Source: Streptomyces sp. ISL-96 (GTDB taxonomy: Bacteria > Actinomycetota > Actinomycetes > Streptomycetales > Streptomycetaceae). From it: DNA of 64,000 bases. The notes beneath the pieces are model-generated. The model was not told the origin of the DNA. It did no database searches and worked only from the letters and a program-made list of their open reading frames with translations. The position numbers and the translations under genes were made by a program. Positions 1-8,118 of the stretch are shown one piece after another; position 1 is the first letter of the stretch, and every line of letters starts with the position of its first letter. The stretch is taken from positions 1-64,000 of the forward strand of contig NZ_JAGGPA010000086.1 of the NCBI RefSeq assembly GCF_018614035.1. Reading direction: 5' to 3'.

Positions 1-65
1 GGGGCTTTTCTGCGTTCCGGGTAGAAGCGCGAGGCCCATGCGACGGCATGCGAGTTGTGCGGAGT

Positions 66-992
66 TCAGCTCGTGGCGGGCGGCGGTACGGACAACGTGG
101 CGTCCACGTACGCGAGGAGCGCCGCCCGCATGTCCTCGGGACTCGTGCCGGTACCCGGTTGCGCGACCGGCGCCGCGGCGAGCACCTGGGTGGCCAGGCC
201 GTCGATCAGCGCGGTGAGCCGCAGTGCGGCGGCGTCCGGGTCCGTGCCGGGTCGGAAGACGCCCTGGTCGACGCCGCGCCGCAGGATATCGGCGACCGTC
301 GCGCGCCACTGCCTGGAGTACGTCACGTGGAGCCGGCCCACGGCCGTGGAGCGGGCCGCCTCCGCCCACAGGTCGAGCCAGACCCTCCACTGCCGGCGCT
401 GCTGCTCCGTGTACGGCGTCTGGAGCTCGATCAGCTGCCGGAGCTCGTCCGCGGCGTCACCGGTGTCGCCCGCCCCGGCGATCCTGGCCGCGCGGCGGGC
501 GGTGTCCTCGTCCATGCACCAAAGCACGGCGGCTTCCAGCAGGTCGTCCCTGCCGGGGAAGTGGTAGTGGATGGCGGCGGTGCTGGTGGCGCAGGCCTCG
601 GCGATGTCGGCGACCCGTACGGAATGGAAACCGCGCTTCGCGATCAGCCGCACGGTCTCCCGCACTATCTGCAGCGGCCTGCCGCCCTCGGGCGCCGCCG
701 CGGCCGCGCCCGAGGCGCGTTCGCGGCGTACGGCGGAGGGCTTCACCGAGGCCTCGGTACGGAACCCGAGCAGCCAGCCCGCGTCCACATCGGCGGTGTC
801 GGCGATACGAGCCAATTCGGCCACGGTGAACCGCCGGACACCGGTGAGCGAACGCGACAGTTTTGACGGATCCATGGCGATGCGTCGGGCGAACTCGCGC
901 TGGCTCACGCCGGCGGAGCCGATCACCTGACGGACCCGCTCGGCGACCTCACCGCCGGAGTCGACCACTCGGCTTCCGGGTTCTGGCTGCAT
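66..992 (-). CDS. XRE-TetR fusion transcriptional regulator
   Basis: The 308-residue product carries two DNA-binding domains. Residues about 12-70 form a Cro/C1-type helix-turn-helix (SQREFARRIAMDPSKLSRSL), and residues about 100-150 form a TetR_N helix-turn-helix (VRVADIAEACATSTAAIHYHF). The rest resembles a TetR ligand/dimer domain. I chose the ATG at 992 because homology to helix-turn-helix proteins begins just after it; the frame stays open further upstream but that part looks non-coding. The gene is divergent from the terpene synthase, and a perfect palindrome lies in the shared intergenic region, so it may control the terpene synthase and itself. Function is inferred from domains; the ligand is unknown. 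Confidence 0.85.
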   Translation of the reverse strand: MQPEPGSRVVDSGGEVAERVRQVIGSAGVSQREFARRIAMDPSKLSRSLTGVRRFTVAELARIADTADVDAGWLLGFRTEASVKPSAVRRERASGAAAAAPEGGRPLQIVRETVRLIAKRGFHSVRVADIAEACATSTAAIHYHFPGRDDLLEAAVLWCMDEDTARRAARIAGAGDTGDAADELRQLIELQTPYTEQQRRQWRVWLDLWAEAARSTAVGRLHVTYSRQWRATVADILRRGVDQGVFRPGTDPDAAALRLTALIDGLATQVLAAAPVAQPGTGTSPEDMRAALLAYVDATLSVPPPATS

Positions 993-1272
993 GGTCGGCC
1001 ACCGTACCTGTGCGTTGAGAGGACCACAACGTACGAATCCGGTGGACCCTGATGCGGCAAGAGATTGTGCCCGATGATGAGCTGCTGACTGATGCGTCAG
1101 TCGGCGGTATAAGCCGTGAGAACCTCCGGCACAGCGGTGAAAGCAGACTTCTGCAACTTTGGGCATCCAGCGGTCAACTTGGCTCAGGCAATGGACGGTT
1201 GCATTGTTATTGATGGTCGGACATGGGCATATACGCCCCAGCGTACGCGGGGCTCTCATGAGGAGACCGAAC
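993..1272. promoter_or_regulatory. Divergent intergenic region of the regulator and terpene synthase
   Basis: This 280-base region separates the XRE-TetR regulator from the terpene synthase. It holds a promoter-like pair on the plus strand: CTGACT at 1085-1090 and TATAAG at 1108-1113, 17 bases apart. A perfect inverted repeat overlaps the -35 element. It also holds the strong ribosome binding site GAGGAGA at 1260-1266 that fixes the terpene synthase start. Confidence 0.5.
1087..1102. promoter_or_regulatory. Perfect palindrome, candidate operator
   Basis: GACTGA (1087-1092), spacer TGCG, TCAGTC (1097-1102). It overlaps the -35 box and spacer of the putative terpene synthase promoter. That is the place where a TetR-type repressor would block transcription. 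The adjacent divergent XRE-TetR regulator is the obvious candidate to bind it. This is inference from position and symmetry. Confidence 0.45.
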
Positions 1273-2373
1273 ATGACCGTAATCTCGCCACGTCGAGTGG
1301 GCCAGCAACTGCCGAGCGTGCCCTTCTACTGTCCGGTGCCGTCGATCGTCCACCCGTCGGCCGAGGCTCTCAATGACATGACGGTGCGTTGGATGCTCCA
1401 ACAACGCCTCGACGCGGACGATCATCAGCGCAGCCGGCTGTCCCTCTGCGACTTCGGCGGTCTCACGGCAGCGACGATGTCGTACGGACAGCTGGAACCG
1501 CTCACCCTGATGGCCAAGTTCCACGCCGTGCTCTTCTCTCTCGACGACGGCGTGTGCGACGAGGCCTATGCCACCGCTGACTCGCTCGCCCAGGAGACGG
1601 CCCGGATCGTCCGGGCCATAGAGGCCCCGACCGCCCACCAGTTCGACGACTCGCCGCACGCGGCGGCGCTGCGCCTACTGCGGATCGAGCTGGAGCGGTA
1701 CGCGTCCCCGCAGCAGATACGCCGCTGGACCGACGCCATGCGCGTCTACACCTCGGGGCTGGTGTGGGAGGCGTCCTGGCGCCGCAGTCCGCGACTGCCT
1801 TCGCTCAACGACTACATCACGCTGTGGATGAGAGCCATAGGGATGGCCCCCTCCACCGCGATGATCGAGATCGTCGCCGGTTATTCCGTGCCCGACAACG
1901 ACCTGGAGGACCCGCGTGTGCGGGCCCTCACCGAGATCACCTGGACACTGGTCAGCTGGGACAACGACCTCTACTCCCGCAACAAGGAGCTCCTGCGGGC
2001 CGACGACAATCTCAATCTGATCGACGTCCTGTGCCAGGAACTCGGCTGTGAACCGCACCACGCACTCCAGGAGGCCGTGGCGATGCGGGACCGTGTCATG
2101 GTGCTCTTCCTCCGGCTGCGCGACCAGGTGCTGCGGGATGCGGGCGGCGGACTGCGCCGCTACGTACAGGGGCTCGGTCAGTTCATCCGGGGGCACCTCG
2201 ACTGGGCGTCGGTGTGCCCTCGTTATCATGTGCCCTCGGAGCCGGAGGGTAAACCGGACGAGGGGTGGTGGAAGCAGCGTCCGGCCGATGACAGCTTCGA
2301 GCCGCTTCCCTTCCCGACGATCTCCTGGTGGTGGGACCAGCTGGCGGTCAGTAGCCGCGCCACCACCGGGTGA
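1273..2373 (+). CDS. Class I terpene synthase (sesquiterpene cyclase type)
   Basis: The 366-residue protein has the two metal-binding signatures of class I terpene cyclases: an Asp-rich motif DDGVCDE at residues 91-97 and the NSE triad NDLYSRNKE at 231-239. A C-terminal RY pair (CPRY) follows. Such enzymes bind a Mg-diphosphate substrate, usually farnesyl diphosphate, and cyclise the carbocation. The start is ATG 1273, seven bases after the Shine-Dalgarno sequence GAGGAG; ATG 1258 in the same frame has no such site. The 3' end overlaps the convergent P450 gene by 26 bases. That P450 could oxidise the product, but its transcription belongs to the conservon. I cannot name the product from sequence. 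Confidence 0.92.
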   Translation: MTVISPRRVGQQLPSVPFYCPVPSIVHPSAEALNDMTVRWMLQQRLDADDHQRSRLSLCDFGGLTAATMSYGQLEPLTLMAKFHAVLFSLDDGVCDEAYATADSLAQETARIVRAIEAPTAHQFDDSPHAAALRLLRIELERYASPQQIRRWTDAMRVYTSGLVWEASWRRSPRLPSLNDYITLWMRAIGMAPSTAMIEIVAGYSVPDNDLEDPRVRALTEITWTLVSWDNDLYSRNKELLRADDNLNLIDVLCQELGCEPHHALQEAVAMRDRVMVLFLRLRDQVLRDAGGGLRRYVQGLGQFIRGHLDWASVCPRYHVPSEPEGKPDEGWWKQRPADDSFEPLPFPTISWWWDQLAVSSRATTG

Positions 2374-3829
2374 CCGCCTGCCACATGCGCTTTGGCGCCC
2401 CCGGCCTGCGCTGGGCCGGAATCATGACCGGCGTCTGCACCGTCGCGGGCGGGGGTGCGGGCACGGATCCCCGTACGGGGCCCGGCTGCGGGACCGTGCG
2501 CGACGCCGTGGGCTGGAGGCCGGTGGCGTCATGCTCCGGCGGACGCGCCGCGAACTTCACCGGGAGCGCGACCAGATGCCTGGACATGAGCGCACTGTTG
2601 TACTCCAATTCGTCCTCCCCGACCGCGAGTTGAAGGTCGGGAAGGCGCATCAGCAGCGCGTCGATACCGGTGTCCGCGATGGCGCGCCCGATGTCCTGCC
2701 CCGGGCACTCGTGCGGCCCGCCGCTGAAGGCTAGGTGGGCGCGGTTGCCCTGCATCGAGGCGTCCGGGTCGGGCCGTACCACCGGGTCGACGTTGGCGGC
2801 GGCGATGCCGACGATCAGGGCGTCGCCCCTCTTGATCTGCTGGCCGCCGAACTCGGTGTCACCGACGGCCCAGCGGCCGAAGATGGAGGTGAACGGCGGC
2901 TCGTCCCACAGGGTCTGCTCGACCGCCTCGGGCAGCGTCATGTGGCCGCCGCTGAGCTGGGCCCGGAAGCGCGGATCGGTGAGCACCATGCGCAGTACGT
3001 TGGCGATGAGATTCGCGGTCGTCTCGTACGCCGCGATCAGCACCAGCCGCAGATGATGGCTGACCTCCTCGTCGGTGAGCCCGGCCGGGTGCTCGATGAG
3101 CCAGGAGGTGAAGTCCGCGTCGGGCGCGACCCGGCGCCTGGCCACATGCCTGCTCAGTACGCCCATCACATAGGCATTGCTCGCGTTCGCCGTCGCGGTG
3201 CCCTTGATCATGTCGCGGGCGGACTGCACCATCCGCTCGTTGTACTCCTCGGCCATGCCCAGGATCTGGCACATCACCATCATCGGCAGGTGCTCGGCGA
3301 ACCGGCTCACCAGGTCGGCCTTGCCGTCCTGGCAGAAGTCGTTGACGAGCCGGTTGCTGTACCGGTTGATGTGGCGGCGTACGCCCCGGTGGTCGATGCG
3401 CCCGATGCTGTCGGTGACCGCGCCGCGCAGCCGCTCGTGTTCCGCGCCGTCCGCGAAGACGCAAACGGGCTGCCACGTGAAGATGGGGGCCAGCGGATGG
3501 TCGGGGGGGACGGTGCCGTCGGCGGTCAGGCGCCAGCGGCGCGAATCGCGGGAGAACTGCGACGGGGTGCGGGTCATGTGCAGGTTCTCGGTGTGGCCGA
3601 GGACCAGCCAGGCCGGTACGTCGCCGCTCAGCAGCACCGGCGCCACCGGGCCGTGCTCGGCGCGCAGCTTCTCGTACACGGCCATCGGGTCGCGCTCATG
3701 CTCCGGCCCGTACAGCCGGCGCAGCCCGCCCGGGCCCGTACCGGTGATGGCGTGGGCCGGGCATCCCGGGGGCGGAAGAGCACCGCCGTCCGCTCCGGGC
3801 GGCTGATGGAAGGGGGTTGTCACGGTCAC
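2348..3829 (-). CDS. Cytochrome P450, CYP157-like, lacking the EXXR motif
   Basis: This is a 493-residue P450 with the heme-thiolate loop FSGGPHECPG (Cys 375) and an I-helix YETT at 268-271. Where other P450s have the K-helix EXXR, this one reads EQTLW (304-308), so the Arg is missing. Conservon-linked CYP157 enzymes of Streptomyces are known to lack EXXR and carry an EQ-S-L-W-like string instead, which is the basis of the family call. The gene is the last of the leftward conservon (cvnA-B-C-D-P450), about 100 bases after cvnD. The C-terminal tail of some 60 residues is Pro/Arg-rich and ends in an aromatic-basic patch. Whether it is a monooxygenase in the usual sense is uncertain; the neighbouring terpene product is one possible substrate. 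Confidence 0.9.
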   Translation of the reverse strand: MTVTTPFHQPPGADGGALPPPGCPAHAITGTGPGGLRRLYGPEHERDPMAVYEKLRAEHGPVAPVLLSGDVPAWLVLGHTENLHMTRTPSQFSRDSRRWRLTADGTVPPDHPLAPIFTWQPVCVFADGAEHERLRGAVTDSIGRIDHRGVRRHINRYSNRLVNDFCQDGKADLVSRFAEHLPMMVMCQILGMAEEYNERMVQSARDMIKGTATANASNAYVMGVLSRHVARRRVAPDADFTSWLIEHPAGLTDEEVSHHLRLVLIAAYETTANLIANVLRMVLTDPRFRAQLSGGHMTLPEAVEQTLWDEPPFTSIFGRWAVGDTEFGGQQIKRGDALIVGIAAANVDPVVRPDPDASMQGNRAHLAFSGGPHECPGQDIGRAIADTGIDALLMRLPDLQLAVGEDELEYNSALMSRHLVALPVKFAARPPEHDATGLQPTASRTVPQPGPVRGSVPAPPPATVQTPVMIPAQRRPGAPKRMWQAVTRWWRGY

Positions 3830-3887
3830 TCCAGGGATCGGGCGATCAGGCCGGCCAGCGGTGGAAGGGGACCCGGACAGGGCCCGC

Positions 3888-3939
3888 CAGTTACAGGGAC
3901 CAGTTACAGGGGCCAGTTGCGGGGATCAGTTACGGGGAC
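3888..3939. repeat. 13-bp tandem repeat, four copies
   Basis: Four consecutive 13-base units of the form CAGTTACAGGGAC (3888-3900, 3901-3913, 3914-3926, 3927-3939) differ at one to three positions. Further GGGGAC units follow inside the 3' end of cvnD. The repeat spans the cvnD stop codon and the cvnD-P450 gap, and the extra units encode the Ser-Pro tail (SPSPSP) of CvnD. Slippage here would change that tail and the intergenic spacing. Confidence 0.8.
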
Positions 3940-4541
3940 GGGGACGGGGACAAGGTGTGCAGATAGCGCATCAGGGTCAGCAGGACATCGCGGCAGGACC
4001 CGCGCCCCCGGGCGTCGCAGTCCACTATCGGTACGTCGGGCGGCAGGTCGAGGGCCGTGCGCAGGGCCTCGACGGGGTGCCGGGGGGCGTCGGGGAACGT
4101 GTTGATGGCGACCACGAACGGAACACCGCGCTCCTCCAGGCGGCCGATCACGTCGAAGCTGACCTCGAGGCGGCGGGTGTCGATCAGCACCACCGCGCCC
4201 AGGGCGCCCTCGAAGAGGCCGTTCCACAGGAACCAGAAGCGTTCCTGGCCCGGTGTGCCGAAGAGGTAGAGGATCAGTTCCTCGCTGATGCTGATCCGGC
4301 CGAAGTCCATCGCGACGGTGGTGGCGGTCTTGCCCTCCAGGTTGTCGTCGACGCCGACCCCGGCCTGGGTCATCGTCTCCTCGGTGGTCAGCGGACGGAT
4401 CTCGCTCACCGAGCCGACCATCGTGGTCTTGCCGACCCCGAACCCGCCCACGATCACGATCTTCACCGCCGATGTGGCCGTGGCGGGGAGGATGTCCTCG
4501 CTGCGCGGGCCGGTGACCGTGTCAGAGTTTCTGAAGTCCAT
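3930..4541 (-). CDS. cvnD: Conservon GTPase CvnD
   Basis: The 203-residue small GTPase is of the bacterial Ras/MglA-like conservon type. Visible motifs are the P-loop GGFGVGKTT (about 32-40), a switch region, and the G3-like GTPGQERF. In conservons it is the effector switch of a membrane-associated complex with CvnA (sensor), CvnB (roadblock) and CvnC (DUF742). The start overlaps the end of cvnC by 20 bases, implying translational coupling. The C-terminus ends in an SPSPSP tail generated by a GGGGAC repeat. Confidence 0.93.
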   Translation of the reverse strand: MDFRNSDTVTGPRSEDILPATATSAVKIVIVGGFGVGKTTMVGSVSEIRPLTTEETMTQAGVGVDDNLEGKTATTVAMDFGRISISEELILYLFGTPGQERFWFLWNGLFEGALGAVVLIDTRRLEVSFDVIGRLEERGVPFVVAINTFPDAPRHPVEALRTALDLPPDVPIVDCDARGRGSCRDVLLTLMRYLHTLSPSPSP

Positions 4542-4887
4542 GCATCACCGCTTCGAGGAGGGACCGGTCCGGCAGGGTGGTGCGGACGATGGGCGCCCGC
4601 GATTCGACCAGTTCGATGGCGAGGAGATCGGTGACCAACGCGGTCACCACGCTGAAGGGAAGACTGAGATACGCCGAGATCTCGGCCACCGACAACGGCG
4701 CCCGGCACAGCCGCAGAATGGCGGCCTGCTCGGGCTGGACCGTCGGTGTCGGTTCCGTACGGGAAATGACCATGGTGACCAGATCGAGTGGGGCCCGCGC
4801 AGCTCCGTCCGGGCCTCCGGTGAGTACGTACAACCGTTCCGCGTCTCCCGTCCCGCGCTGTCGACGTTCCCGTTGGGGCGGACTCAT
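4522..4887 (-). CDS. cvnC: Conservon DUF742 protein CvnC
   Basis: The 121-residue DUF742 protein is the third component of the conservon. It carries the family signature of a short winged-helix-like region (CRAPLSVAEISAYLSLPFSVV) that ends near the C-terminus in a conserved LLEAVMHGLQKL-type segment. The start ATG overlaps the cvnB stop as ATGA. The biochemical role of the family is poorly defined; it is thought to link the roadblock protein and the GTPase. Confidence 0.92.
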   Translation of the reverse strand: MSPPQRERRQRGTGDAERLYVLTGGPDGAARAPLDLVTMVISRTEPTPTVQPEQAAILRLCRAPLSVAEISAYLSLPFSVVTALVTDLLAIELVESRAPIVRTTLPDRSLLEAVMHGLQKL

Positions 4888-5291
4888 ACGGCGCGCCCTT
4901 CATGGCGCGGAGGACTCGTCAGGTGGGCGCCGATCCGGATGACCATGTCCCGCATGCGGGCGCCCACCAGCCCGGCGTCCACCGTCTCGTCGGTGAGCAC
5001 CGCCAGATACGCCCCGGTCCCGGCCGCCATCATGTAGAAGAAGCCGCCGTCGACTTCGATCACGACAAGCTTCATCGTGCCGTCGCTGTACACGATTTCG
5101 GCCGCGACGGCCGCGGCGAGACTCTGGAGACCCGCGCAGGCCGCGGCGATCCGGTCGGCGGCGTCCGGGTCGCCGCCGTACCGGGCGATGCGCAGGCCGT
5201 CCGCGGACAGGACCACGATCTGCTGGACCCCCGGCACCCCGTCGTGCAGCTCCTTGAGCATCCAGTCGAAGTTCGCCCGTTGCTGGATCAC
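4884..5291 (-). CDS. cvnB: Conservon roadblock/LC7 protein CvnB
   Basis: The 135-residue roadblock/LC7 domain protein (FDWMLKELHDGVPGVQQIVV...) has the length and pattern usual for CvnB. Roadblock proteins act as GTPase regulators or scaffolds, here for CvnD. The start overlaps the cvnA stop by four bases (ATGA) and its end overlaps cvnC in the same way, so the operon is tightly coupled. Confidence 0.93.
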   Translation of the reverse strand: MIQQRANFDWMLKELHDGVPGVQQIVVLSADGLRIARYGGDPDAADRIAAACAGLQSLAAAVAAEIVYSDGTMKLVVIEVDGGFFYMMAAGTGAYLAVLTDETVDAGLVGARMRDMVIRIGAHLTSPPRHEGRAV

Positions 5292-6844
5292 TTGAGATCT
5301 CCCTTGTCCAACGCTTCGTCAGGTTCGTCATCGGCCGACGGGCCGGGAGTCGTCCCCTTGTACCCGTTGGTGAACGCTTCGAGCCAGATCCCTGGCTCCT
5401 TGGCCTTGCCGTTGGCGTGGCCGTTGCTCGGTGGGGTGTTCTGTTCGTCGGCCGGCACAACATGGGAGAAGAGCGGCGCTCGGCCCTTGCTGCGGCGCTG
5501 CGGAAGCCCGTTCGCCGTCCATTCGGTCACCTCGGGAACGTCGTCCTCCATGGAGAACGACGCGGGCGCCGTCCGCTGCGGCCCGGTGGTCTTCCGGGGC
5601 TTCTTCCGCCTGGGGACGCGGGCCTCTTCCGCGCTCGACAGACCGGACGGACCCTGCTTGGGGACCGAGGTGATGCCGATGCCGTGGGCGAGACCGGGGG
5701 CGCGGCCGGTGGTGACCACGCCGCGCGGCACGATGAGTACGGCGCGGACGCCGCCGTACGCGGACTGCCGCAGCGAGACCTTGAGGTCGTACATCTGCGA
5801 GAGCCGGCCGACCACGGCCATGCCGAGCCGGGGCGTCTCACCGAGGTCGTTGAGGTCCATGCCCGCCTGGGCCCGGGCCAGCATGTCCTCGGCCCGCTTG
5901 CGGGCCTCTTCGCTGAGGCTGACGCCGCCGTCCTCGATCTCGATGGCGATGCCGGTCTGCACCTCCACGGCGGTGACGTGCACGCGGGTCTGCGGGGGCG
6001 AGTAGCGCGTGGCGTTGTCGAGGAGTTCCGCGCAGGCATGGATGAGCGGTTCGACGGCCGTACCGATGATGGCGACCTGGGCGATCGAGTGCAGATCGAC
6101 GCGCTGGTACTCCAGGATCCGGGACATCGCGCCGCGCAGCACGCTGTACAGCGGTACGGGCTCGGGCCATTGACGTCCGGGACGGCCGCCGCCGAGTACG
6201 GCGATGGAGTCGGCGAGCCGGCCGATCAGCGAGGTGCCGTGGTCGATGCGCAGCAGGTCGTCGAAGACGTCGGGGTTGCGCCCGTGGTCCTCCTCCATGT
6301 TCCGCAGCTCGGTGGACTGCTGGTGGACGATGGCCTGCACGCGGCGCGCGATGTTGACGAAGGCGCGCTGCGCGGAGTCGCGCATCGCTTCCTCGTCGTC
6401 GATGATGTCCAGGACGGTGCGGACCAGGGCGCGTTGCGGATCGGGCAGACCGCGGTACGTCGGATCCGCGTCCACCACGTCGCGCATCACTTCGTTGGTC
6501 GAATGGCCCGCCCGCAGGCGGCGGATGGCGGCCGGCAGCAGCTCTTTGCTGGTCCGCAGGGTCTGCTGGTCGTATCCGGCGACGCGCTGGTCGAGGAAGG
6601 CCAGGCGTTGCCCGTACTCCGCGCGCAGCGCCCGCATGGCCCGGCCGCGACGGACGACTTCGGCGGCGACCGAGGTCACCACCACCGTCGCCAAGGCGCC
6701 GAACCAGACGACCGGTATGCGGGCGGGGCCCGGTACGACGACGAAGGCGGCGGCGGTGGCCGCGGCCATCAGGAGCACGGGTGGCAAAAGCGCGCGGAAG
6801 AAGGGGGATTCTCGGTCAGTTGGAGGCGATTCAACGCGAACCAT
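5288..6844 (-). CDS. cvnA: Conservon sensor histidine-kinase-like protein CvnA
   Basis: The 518-residue protein has an N-terminal hydrophobic pair of helices (about 18-60) in place of a large sensor domain. A helical region containing the IDHGTSLIGRLADSIAVLGG segment follows, then a GHKL ATPase domain with an N-box (ELLDNATRYSPP) and G-box residues (RLGMAVVGRL). The last 150 residues are low complexity, Pro/Lys-rich. CvnA is the membrane-anchored sensor of the conservon and starts the five-gene operon. The region upstream to the DUF350 terminator is AT-richer than its surroundings and presumably holds the promoter. Confidence 0.92.
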   Translation of the reverse strand: MVRVESPPTDRESPFFRALLPPVLLMAAATAAAFVVVPGPARIPVVWFGALATVVVTSVAAEVVRRGRAMRALRAEYGQRLAFLDQRVAGYDQQTLRTSKELLPAAIRRLRAGHSTNEVMRDVVDADPTYRGLPDPQRALVRTVLDIIDDEEAMRDSAQRAFVNIARRVQAIVHQQSTELRNMEEDHGRNPDVFDDLLRIDHGTSLIGRLADSIAVLGGGRPGRQWPEPVPLYSVLRGAMSRILEYQRVDLHSIAQVAIIGTAVEPLIHACAELLDNATRYSPPQTRVHVTAVEVQTGIAIEIEDGGVSLSEEARKRAEDMLARAQAGMDLNDLGETPRLGMAVVGRLSQMYDLKVSLRQSAYGGVRAVLIVPRGVVTTGRAPGLAHGIGITSVPKQGPSGLSSAEEARVPRRKKPRKTTGPQRTAPASFSMEDDVPEVTEWTANGLPQRRSKGRAPLFSHVVPADEQNTPPSNGHANGKAKEPGIWLEAFTNGYKGTTPGPSADDEPDEALDKGDLK

Positions 6845-7095
6845 GTAAACCCTCTGGCGGTCGATTCGGGGACGTATTCGAACTATCGGGCACCTGCGAA
6901 CAAGTGCCTGATTTCATATCAACTCGGCGCGCTTCGAGCGAGCTTAGCCAGATCGGATCAGTGCGGCGGCATATTCGCGTAACCCTCTGCACGGGGCTTC
7001 CCGGCGGGTTTAGACTCGCCAATTTTGCACAGTCGGCTCATGGCCGTGCGCGAGGAGTAACCGAACGGGTGACGAATAGACCCTGTGTACGCGAG
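6845..7095. other. Intergenic region upstream of the first conservon
   Basis: About 250 bases with no convincing gene. It is less GC-rich than its neighbours and is expected to contain the leftward conservon promoter. I could not identify -35/-10 boxes that stand out. Confidence 0.5.
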
Positions 7096-7127
7096 AAGGC
7101 CGCTCCCGCGGTGGCGGGAGCGGCCTT
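7096..7127. terminator. Perfect 14-bp hairpin terminator
   Basis: AAGGCCGCTCCCGC (7096-7109) pairs perfectly with GCGGGAGCGGCCTT (7114-7127) around a GGTG loop. It lies just beyond the 3' end of the leftward DUF350 gene, so it most likely ends that transcript. There is no long T tract, which is common for terminators in this group. Confidence 0.75.
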
Positions 7128-7164
7128 CGGTGTGCGTACGAGTGAGTGAGCTGTGCGGGGTTCG

Positions 7165-7587
7165 TCAGGCGATGGACGCCGAAACGATCGCCGCCACCGC
7201 GACGTTGCACGAAGCGGTCACCCAAACCGCCGGGTGCGGCTCTTCCTGGACCAGCGTTTCGCCCAGCTTCCCGGGCGTCACCAGGTCGACGACCAGGAAC
7301 GCCACCGCCATCATCACGAGCCCCAGCACCCCGAACGCGGCTGTCGAAGCCAGGCCTTTGCCGAAGTCGGTGTACGTCGTCCAGATCGAGGTGAACACGA
7401 TCCCGCCGATGCCGAGCAGTGCCGAGCTCAGCAGAAGCGCCGCGTTGCGGTTGCGCTCCTGCCAGATCTGCCGGCCGAGCTTGCCCGGCGTCAGCGCGTC
7501 CACCAGGAATATGCCGAGCGTCAGCAGCACTACACCCAGGGCCCCGTAGGCGGCGGAGCGGCCAAGTCCGTTGACGATGTCTTCCAT
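7165..7587 (-). CDS. DUF350 membrane protein
   Basis: The 140-residue integral membrane protein has four predicted helices arranged as two related halves. Each half ends in a near-identical motif (LVDALTPGKLG and LVDLVTPGKLG), the hallmark of DUF350. Function is unknown. It is a single gene with a strong hairpin downstream and faces the divergent small membrane protein at 7724. Confidence 0.85.
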   Translation of the reverse strand: MEDIVNGLGRSAAYGALGVVLLTLGIFLVDALTPGKLGRQIWQERNRNAALLLSSALLGIGGIVFTSIWTTYTDFGKGLASTAAFGVLGLVMMAVAFLVVDLVTPGKLGETLVQEEPHPAVWVTASCNVAVAAIVSASIA

Positions 7588-7723
7588 TGAGGTCTCAGTC
7601 TCCGCTGGTGATGTTGATCGTGGTCAAGGAGAGGCAAAACCTATCGCACGGGTCTGCCGGTGCACCGGACGGGTTGCGGGGCGGCGCAGCGGCGCCTCGT
7701 GCGAGCGATTACGATCCGAACTC

Positions 7724-8047
7724 ATGAGCGCCTCTGACCAGGAACAGACAGTGACCGACAGCCCCTTGCGGCAGCAGCCCACCCGGATCGGCGGCCTCAC
7801 GCCGCGTATGGCCAGGCGAGTACGGATCGCCGCGGCGTCGGTCCTGATGGTGGCCGTGGCGGCGGTGCTCGCGGTGCGGCTGGCGAGCCGGTCGTCGGTT
7901 CTGGTCGTCGGGGTGTACGGGCTGGCGCTGATCCTCTGCGGGGGCGTGATCGAGCTCAGTCGGCGCGGGCGCACACGCCTGGGCACCTGGCTGCTGGTGG
8001 CGGGCCTGGCGGCGGCGATTGCGGCGGACGCGTTCTTGATCCCCTGA
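7724..8047 (+). CDS. Small hypothetical membrane protein
   Basis: The 107-residue protein has a polar N-terminus of about 30 residues and then three hydrophobic segments (about 36-53, 58-75, 88-104) separated by short basic loops (RRGRTR). Reading is assigned from ATG 7724; the open frame upstream is Arg-rich and looks non-coding. No family is recognised. It is convergent with hrdB and separated from it by a long hairpin. Confidence 0.65.
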   Translation: MSASDQEQTVTDSPLRQQPTRIGGLTPRMARRVRIAAASVLMVAVAAVLAVRLASRSSVLVVGVYGLALILCGGVIELSRRGRTRLGTWLLVAGLAAAIAADAFLIP

Positions 8048-8060
8048 GGGAAACGCGACG

Positions 8061-8098
8061 CGGCGCCCCGCGCGACCTCATGGTCGCCCGGGGCGCCG
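8061..8098. terminator. Bidirectional hairpin between the small membrane gene and hrdB
   Basis: A 17-bp stem with one mismatch: 8061-8077 pairs with 8082-8098 around a TCAT loop. It sits between two convergent genes, 14 bases after one stop and 21 bases after the other, so it can serve both. Confidence 0.75.
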
Positions 8099-8118
8099 AA
8101 TGCGGCGTCCAGGACCTC

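Noticed and set aside
3888-3939. CRISPR-like array
   Set aside because: The 13-bp units follow each other without spacers and there are no cas genes. It is a simple tandem repeat.
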